Positions 59,033 to 64,000 of a DNA stretch of 64,000 nucleotides are shown one piece after another. The position numbers and the translations under genes are program-made. Every line of letters begins with the position of its first letter. Within the stretch, counting starts at the first letter, position 1. The DNA lies in assembly GCF_000512585.2 (NCBI RefSeq), contig NC_089246.1, positions 1,798,001 through 1,862,000 on the forward strand, given 5' to 3'. The notes under the pieces are model-generated. The model ran no database searches and was not told where the DNA came from. It saw only the letters and a program-made list of their open reading frames with translations. The DNA comes from Kwoniella bestiolae CBS 10118. Lineage: Eukaryota > Basidiomycota > Tremellomycetes > Tremellales > Cryptococcaceae.

Positions 59033-59061
59033 TCGGGGTGAAGTTCGGGGTCATCTCGGGG
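59033..59061 (+). promoter_or_regulatory. Three phased TCGGGG motifs
   Basis: TCGGGG begins at 59033, 59045 and 59056, a spacing of 12 and 11 bp (about one helical turn), 218-246 bp upstream of the aldolase ATG. The same hexamer occurs three times in the regulator/transporter promoter. Confidence 0.5.
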
Positions 59062-59237
59062 AACATCACCTGATCAAAAGATTTACCGGTCCGAAGTCGA
59101 TCTGAGATTAGCCAATAATTGATCTTGCAATGTGCTACATGCATATGTCTTCACAGCAATATCGGTCACAATTCTGATCATAGTAGACTTCATGATGACC
59201 GGTCTGGACAGTAACAGCAGGAATCACTATTGAAAAC

Positions 59238-59250
59238 CGCCGGACCGGCG
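59238..59250. promoter_or_regulatory. Palindrome CGCCGG-A-CCGGCG
   Basis: A perfect 6+1+6 inverted repeat with CGG and CCG half-sites of the kind bound by Zn2Cys6 dimers, 423 bp upstream of the aldolase ATG. Confidence 0.45.
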
Positions 59251-59458
59251 TCTCCGAGACCTTCTGGTCCAGATATCGATGGTCTCCATTCGAGATCATC
59301 AACGTAAATGTCCTTTTCAAAGGAAGGATCTTGTGGTGAGATCTCATGATACACCATTTAATGTGAGTACATGAGTCATAAGATACGACAAAGCTAAAAT
59401 AGCGATACATTTGAACCAAAGCATGAGTGATAGTGAACGATGATACAGGTAAAACATC

Positions 59459-62066
59459 CTAAGAGCCAAATCCAAATTCCGCCAATCCCATTTGTTCCAA
59501 GAAGCTAAGTTGATTATACATTTCTATTGGATTATTCCCATTCCCATTCCCTGTGCCAATGCCATTTCCAGCTCCCAGACCAGTACCCCCAAAATCAGCG
59601 CCGAAACTGGCAAAGCTGAAACTGTCGAACTGATTTTGAGAGGATGCGCTACCAGCGCCGGTGGACGAAACAGAGGGGTGGTTGTTGAAGAGATCTTGCA
59701 TGTCAATATGGGATTGAGGTTGATGATCTCCACTGAGATCCGATACTGGGACGTTTCTTGTATTGCTGACGGTAGGTATCGCTGGGGTTTTACCCACTGA
59801 TGTTAGTAGTTCAGACATCGAGGCTAATCGTTTTCTGACAGGGTTGTTTGGTTGTTGAGCCGCCCACTGCTGGATGATGGTGTTGGAAATCTCCAATAAC
59901 CACTGATGATGGGGATCTCGGGATTCTTCATACACTTTAAGATGGATGATCACACAGCAGACTACCAAAGGAGCAAATCAGTCATGATGTAGATCAACAA
60001 CAGCCACAATCTGGATGGCAGGAACTACTCACAAGCAGCATATACCGTTATTGACCATACATCCAGATAGTACGCTCCATCGGGCGAGTTCAACCAATAC
60101 ACAGCTTGTTCTGCTCGCTGACACAGACTGACCCATCGATCTCGTGATGGTCTGAAGGATATCTGAGATGGGGTAGGCGTCGAAGGCCATAAGAAGTTTC
60201 TTTGGAAAGTGAACTGATGCACGTCTGATCAGCCTCGAGCACTGATCTATGTGTTTACAAAGATCGATGAACCCACCTCCAGCACGACGATAAATAGGTT
60301 CATCAACAAGGGAGCTTGACGGAGTACCAATTTTATGGAGTATGGCCAGCTCTGAGGCAGTTGAGCAAGCCAGTTGTCGATATCCACTTGCAGCATCAGA
60401 AGGTTCAAATCGTCTGCAGCTTGTAGACCCGACGGACTCCCAACTAAGCGGTCTGCAAGATTGTATCCAGTCATGAGTCATTTCTCGGGTCCACTATATA
60501 AAAAAAAAGACGACTTACGAGCTCGTCCCAACAGGATACTGAGAGAAGTGAACTCCGTCAAGAACCTGAAACAAGGGAAAATCGCTTGGGTCTTGCTAGT
60601 CAAGTCACCATCTCGGATGCCATCGGCATAGTGTCTTGGTAATGGTGCGTCACAATCTGCCAGGTCGATGGCGAAAGTACGACCCATGCGTAAAGCGGTC
60701 CTACAGGGAGTGACGGAATGACCCGTTGTCAACATATACTACGACGTCTTGTCTCAGACAAACCCACCATCTGTCCATACTGATACAAGCACCCCACACT
60801 CTCAGCCTTCTATTCAGTTGGAAGTACGGCACGTGACTAGTCGCGATATTCCGGTGTAGCGCCTGTAACATGTTACCCTCAGTCGATCAATCCCATAAGT
60901 ACGCTCGAAGTGATGACTCACTAAGGCAAATCCCATCCTGGCGGCCGTACCAACATTTTGCCAAACGTTCTCACTTGCATCCCCTGCATCTGGACCATTC
61001 AGATCTTCACACATGCTCAGCAGCAATAATACCTGTATACTCCCCAGACACCTTGTCGCAGCCAGCTTCTGCATCTCAGGACCTAGCAACAAGCTGTGCA
61101 GAGATGACAGGAGACTCTTCTGGATGTGTTCCGGTACATCCCTCGATCTAGCTGCGATCGCGCAATGTATCATCCGCACGATGAGAGGTAAAGGTGTAGG
61201 AGGAGTTGATCTCGGGTCGACCGCTGCGTATTTGTCCACATGTGCTGCGCTAGCTTTGTCCGCTAGTAAGCTCTCGGATACTGATATCACTGGAAAAAGG
61301 GGTATGATCCGATCACGGCATGTCTCGTATACTATCACAGCAATCAGCTTATGTCAGGCGACTTCGCAATGAACGTACAGCTTGTCAGGACCGTCTCCGC
61401 TCCTATCTCCTGTATCAATCTCGCTTGGACCATACTGACAGAGACCAAGGTCGGTTTCTCATGTCTCGCTGACGATGACTCTCCTTGGCCGATCAACAGG
61501 CCATTCTGTTCCAGTCCGCCTATTGAGCCTCGATGAAGATCGTATCGATCGTCGATGTTTCGCAGTTTGTCGATGATCTCGGTAGTCTGGGGCACATGTT
61601 TCCAGACCAGTATAGAGAGACTGGAACTGCCAAGGTAGCGGGGCTCGTAGCCTTGTGACTGGGACAGAGACGAGGCACCTTTTGCAGCACCTCGAAACAG
61701 TGTTCGACGTCGTGGACGATCATCCTACGGTAAAGCACAAGGAGTTAGCACTTGGGAGCCATGAGAGGAATCCGACTGATGCACCTTGGGAGCAGCCGAG
61801 ACCTTGTCGCAATGTCTATTATGCTCTATGCATTTCTTGCAGCGTTCTTCCCCGGATACTGCAACGCATCTGATTGGATACCATCAGTATACGGACAAGG
61901 CGGTCGGAAAGACCACCCACTTTATACGGTGCTCCCTGCAATACTTGCAAGCCCGATGCTGACGTTTGAGATTTGGCTTGCCAGCGTCTCCCTGTGTTGG
62001 CAGCTCCTGCGTCTGAGCACGGGACCGGGTCCGCGGAGGTGGTGACGATGATCTTGATCGGCCCAT
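59459..62066 (-). CDS. Zn2Cys6 fungal transcription factor
   Basis: Nine exons from 62066 down: 61921..62066, 61785..61869, 61379..61724, 60922..61331, 60768..60862, 60519..60700, 60277..60452, 60033..60213, 59459..59961; 707 aa. The binuclear zinc cluster spans the first intron: RACKYCREHRIK, then C, eight residues, CKKCIEHNRHC, giving the C-x2-C-x6-C/C-x2-C-x6-C pattern. A basic region (PRRRTLF) follows. The middle is the fungal 'middle homology' domain, for example ALHRNIATSHVPY, RRLRVWGACISMDRW and TALRMGRTFAIDL. The C-terminal about 100 aa is Gly/Asn/Phe-rich (FDSFSFASFGADFGG), a likely activation region. An in-frame TAA just upstream fixes the start at 62066. It is divergent from an MFS transporter (638 bp) and probably controls it and the aldolase. 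Confidence 0.88.
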
Positions 62067-62369
62067 AGCTTATCGTCTGTCGTATCTCCAGTGTCACCTA
62101 TCCCGCTTGGCGTATTGGTCAGTACAGACAAGGAATCGTTCGGGGTGTATGTCGGGGGTTTAAAGGCGTCTGCGAGAATCATGAATGTATATATAGGGAC
62201 AGACTCGTCCTGTGCAGATCAGAATTTATGTTTACAGCCGAACTCAGGGCCTGTCAAACTCCATGATCTCAGGTCAGCTGATAAGAGAAACTCTTGTATG
62301 TGATGTCACGCATCTGTATCCGAAATGGGTCTCGTTTTATTGGTTCACCGCGGTATCTTGAGGGATGAT

Positions 62370-62386
62370 CGGTCCATGACGGACCG
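62370..62386. promoter_or_regulatory. Inverted repeat CGGTCC-N5-GGACCG (CGG-N11-CCG)
   Basis: The 17-bp element has perfect 6-bp arms and CGG/CCG ends 11 bp apart, the spacing bound by Gal4-like Zn2Cys6 dimers. It sits about midway between the two divergent ATGs. Confidence 0.6.
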
Positions 62387-62481
62387 GGGCCACTTGTTTT
62401 CGCTTCACGTTATCAGTCGTAAATTGACTAAATAGGTAATTTCCATCGAGGAGGTCTAACGTCAGGTAGTATCTCATCTGT

Positions 62482-62512
62482 CCCCGAGCGTCCCCGAGAG
62501 CTTTAGTCGGGG
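62482..62512. promoter_or_regulatory. Three TCGGGG motifs
   Basis: CCCCGA at 62482 and 62492 (TCGGGG on the minus strand, 10 bp apart) and TCGGGG at 62507 on the plus strand. It is the same hexamer as in the aldolase promoter. Confidence 0.5.
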
Positions 62513-62704
62513 TCGAGAAGCTTAATCTCAGTGGGTTGGGATGATAACCTCCTGATCTCTTGTATGCTTGTGGCGACGACTACCAAATCACTTGGCAAGA
62601 CTGATATATAATCGAGCTTCTCAAGAGTTTGACCAATGTCTATCTTCCCCTAAGCCAGCTGGGAACGAATAAACGAGTGAACCAACGAAACACAACTTGA
62701 CATT

Positions 62705-64000
62705 ATGGCTGAAGACAAGACCCATCTCGAGAATGCTACCGAGCAGGAGGTACCTTACGTCGATGAGGATAACAACAAGCATCGAAACATCCTCGATATC
62801 GCTGCGAAAGCGCACTACGAGCACATCGATTATACCGAGGAGGAAAGTAAACGAGTCTTGCGTAAGATCGATTGGCGACTCATGCCGATGTTGATCTGGA
62901 TCTGTAAGTGCTCTTCTTGGATGGGAGGGAGGATTATGAGGCTGATAGCTGCTCCAGATGGTCTCCAATATGCCGATAAGCAGTCTCTCACTTTTGCCTC
63001 CTTGATGGGCATCAGAGAGGATATCCACTTGAACCTCAAATCTCAGGAATACTCGTGGGCAGGGTAAGTTGCTTTGTTTGTAAGCGTTTGGACGATCGGG
63101 CTCACAAATTTCACCTGTAGATCCATCTTCTACGCTGGTTATTTGGCTGCTCAAATCCCCGCTACATATCTCATGAAGAGACTTCCCATCGGCAAATTCA
63201 TTTCCGTCAATATCATCTGCTGGTCAATCATTCTCGCATGTCACGCTTTGGTCCACAACTACACAGGTATCCTCATTTGTCGATTCTTGTTGGGTTTGTA
63301 AGTCACCTTGTTTCCTGGACAATGTTCTTCCGCTGACATCGTCTCAGCTTCGAGGCCACTATCACACCCGCATTCGTCCTGATCATCTCGATGTGGTACC
63401 GACGAACCGAGCAAGCCGGTAGAATGGCTCTGTTTCTGGCTGCAAATGGTCTCGCCACCATCATCGTTTCGCCTGTAGCCTATGGTCTGTCGGGTTTAGT
63501 TAACCCCGCTATCGCTTCTTGGAAGGTTCTCTATATCCTTGTACGTGTTCGTTCACTCTGCTCCACCAGCGCTTGAGACTGATCTTGCGACGTTTTCAGT
63601 TCGGTCTACTCACCTTCTTCACCGGTGCCTTCTACTACTACGCTTTACCCGACTCCCAAATCACCGTTGGATGGCTCTCCGAGAGAGAAAAGGCGATTGC
63701 CGTTGACAGGATCAAGGAGAACGCTCAAGGTATTGGTAACTACGTCTGGCAATGGTACCAAGTCAGAGAGGCTTTCCAAGACCCAAGGACCTATCTCTAT
63801 TTCTCCTTCTCAATGTTCATGAACATCCCCAACGGCGGTATTGGTACTTTCGGATCGCTTATCATCAACGTGAGATCATATCTATTCATATTCTCAATGA
63901 CGAGCTGACCCATAGTCACTTTGCAGTCATTCGGATACAGTAAAAGGATCTCTCTCTTGTTCAACTTACCCTTGGGTGCCATTGACATGTTCTGTAAACT
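62705..64000 (+). CDS. MFS anion permease of the Dal5/allantoate family, 3' partial
   Basis: Exons: 62705..62903, 62958..63063, 63121..63297, 63348..63540, 63600..63869, 63927..64000 (runs off the window). The cytosolic N-terminus ends in EEESKRVLRKIDWRLMPMLIWI, the typical start of Dal5-type transporters. Next comes GLQYADKQSLTFASLMGI with the Asp-Lys pair of helix 1. Further helices follow: SIFYAGYLAAQIPATYLMKR, ICRFLLGFFEATITPAFVLI, SMWYRRTEQAGRMALFLAAN and FGLLTFFTGAFYYYALPDS. The loop WLSEREKAIAVDRIKENAQG is also typical. Members import carboxylates such as allantoate, ureidosuccinate, nicotinate or pantothenate. Here the context (aldolase, regulator) suggests an organic-acid substrate; this is inference. 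Confidence 0.9.

Larger units (their letters stand above)
58816..59458. other. Promoter region of the aldolase gene
   Basis: 643 bp between the aldolase start and the regulator's 3' end. It carries the TCGGGG triplet (59033-59061) and the palindrome at 59238-59250, described separately. Confidence 0.6.
62067..62704. promoter_or_regulatory. Divergent promoter: Zn2Cys6 factor / MFS transporter
   Basis: 638 bp between the regulator (-) and transporter (+) starts. It holds the CGG-N11-CCG inverted repeat (62370-62386) in the centre and three TCGGGG motifs (62482-62512) nearer the transporter. Confidence 0.6.

Overview
This window is nuclear DNA from a basidiomycete yeast, most likely a tremellomycete (Cryptococcus/Kwoniella-like). 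Almost every gene is broken by many short introns (about 45-150 nt) with GTGAGT/GTAAGT donors, CTRAY-like branch points close to the acceptor, and dense packing on both strands. The conserved genes are fungal housekeeping genes. Exon structures were derived by hand from splice signals, reading phase and protein-family conservation, so individual junctions may be off.

Left part (1-29.5 kb). In order: the 3' end of a RibD-type deaminase gene (+); an NCS1 nucleobase/nucleoside transporter (-) carrying two apparent lesions; a secreted cysteine-rich PriA-like protein (+); a weak small gene (+); DUG2 with WD40 and M20 peptidase parts (+); a CrtI-type phytoene desaturase with a membrane tail (-); an unrecognised membrane protein (-); RPB3 (-); ALG1 (-), head-to-head with RPC82 (+); an F-box-like protein (-); and an extended SDR/NmrA-like reductase (+).

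Middle part (29.5-36.3 kb). This gene-poor stretch holds short orphan genes: a 187-aa protein and a decayed relative beside it, a small Cys-rich protein, and two single-exon disordered proteins, one with a PPxY motif. It looks like fast-evolving, lineage-specific DNA between conserved blocks.

Right part (36.3-64 kb). It contains a Ras exchange factor with SH3 and WW domains (CDC25-like, +); SPT8 of SAGA (-), head-to-head with VMA8 of the V-ATPase (+); and two neighbouring unrecognised genes (46.05-48.06 kb, -) that appear to carry three copies of one undescribed domain. A galactose-binding-like membrane protein (-), a kinesin-6 motor (+) and two tandem SAM-methyltransferases (-) follow. The window ends with an HpcH/HpaI aldolase (-), a Zn2Cys6 transcription factor (-) and a Dal5-type MFS transporter (+, cut by the window end).

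The last block (aldolase, regulator, transporter, perhaps the methyltransferases) looks like a small catabolic cluster. The aldolase promoter and the divergent regulator/transporter promoter each hold three TCGGGG motifs at about 10-15-bp spacing. The latter also has a perfect CGG-N11-CCG inverted repeat, typical of Zn2Cys6 binding sites. The 46-48 kb domain family and this cluster are the best candidates for something not yet described.
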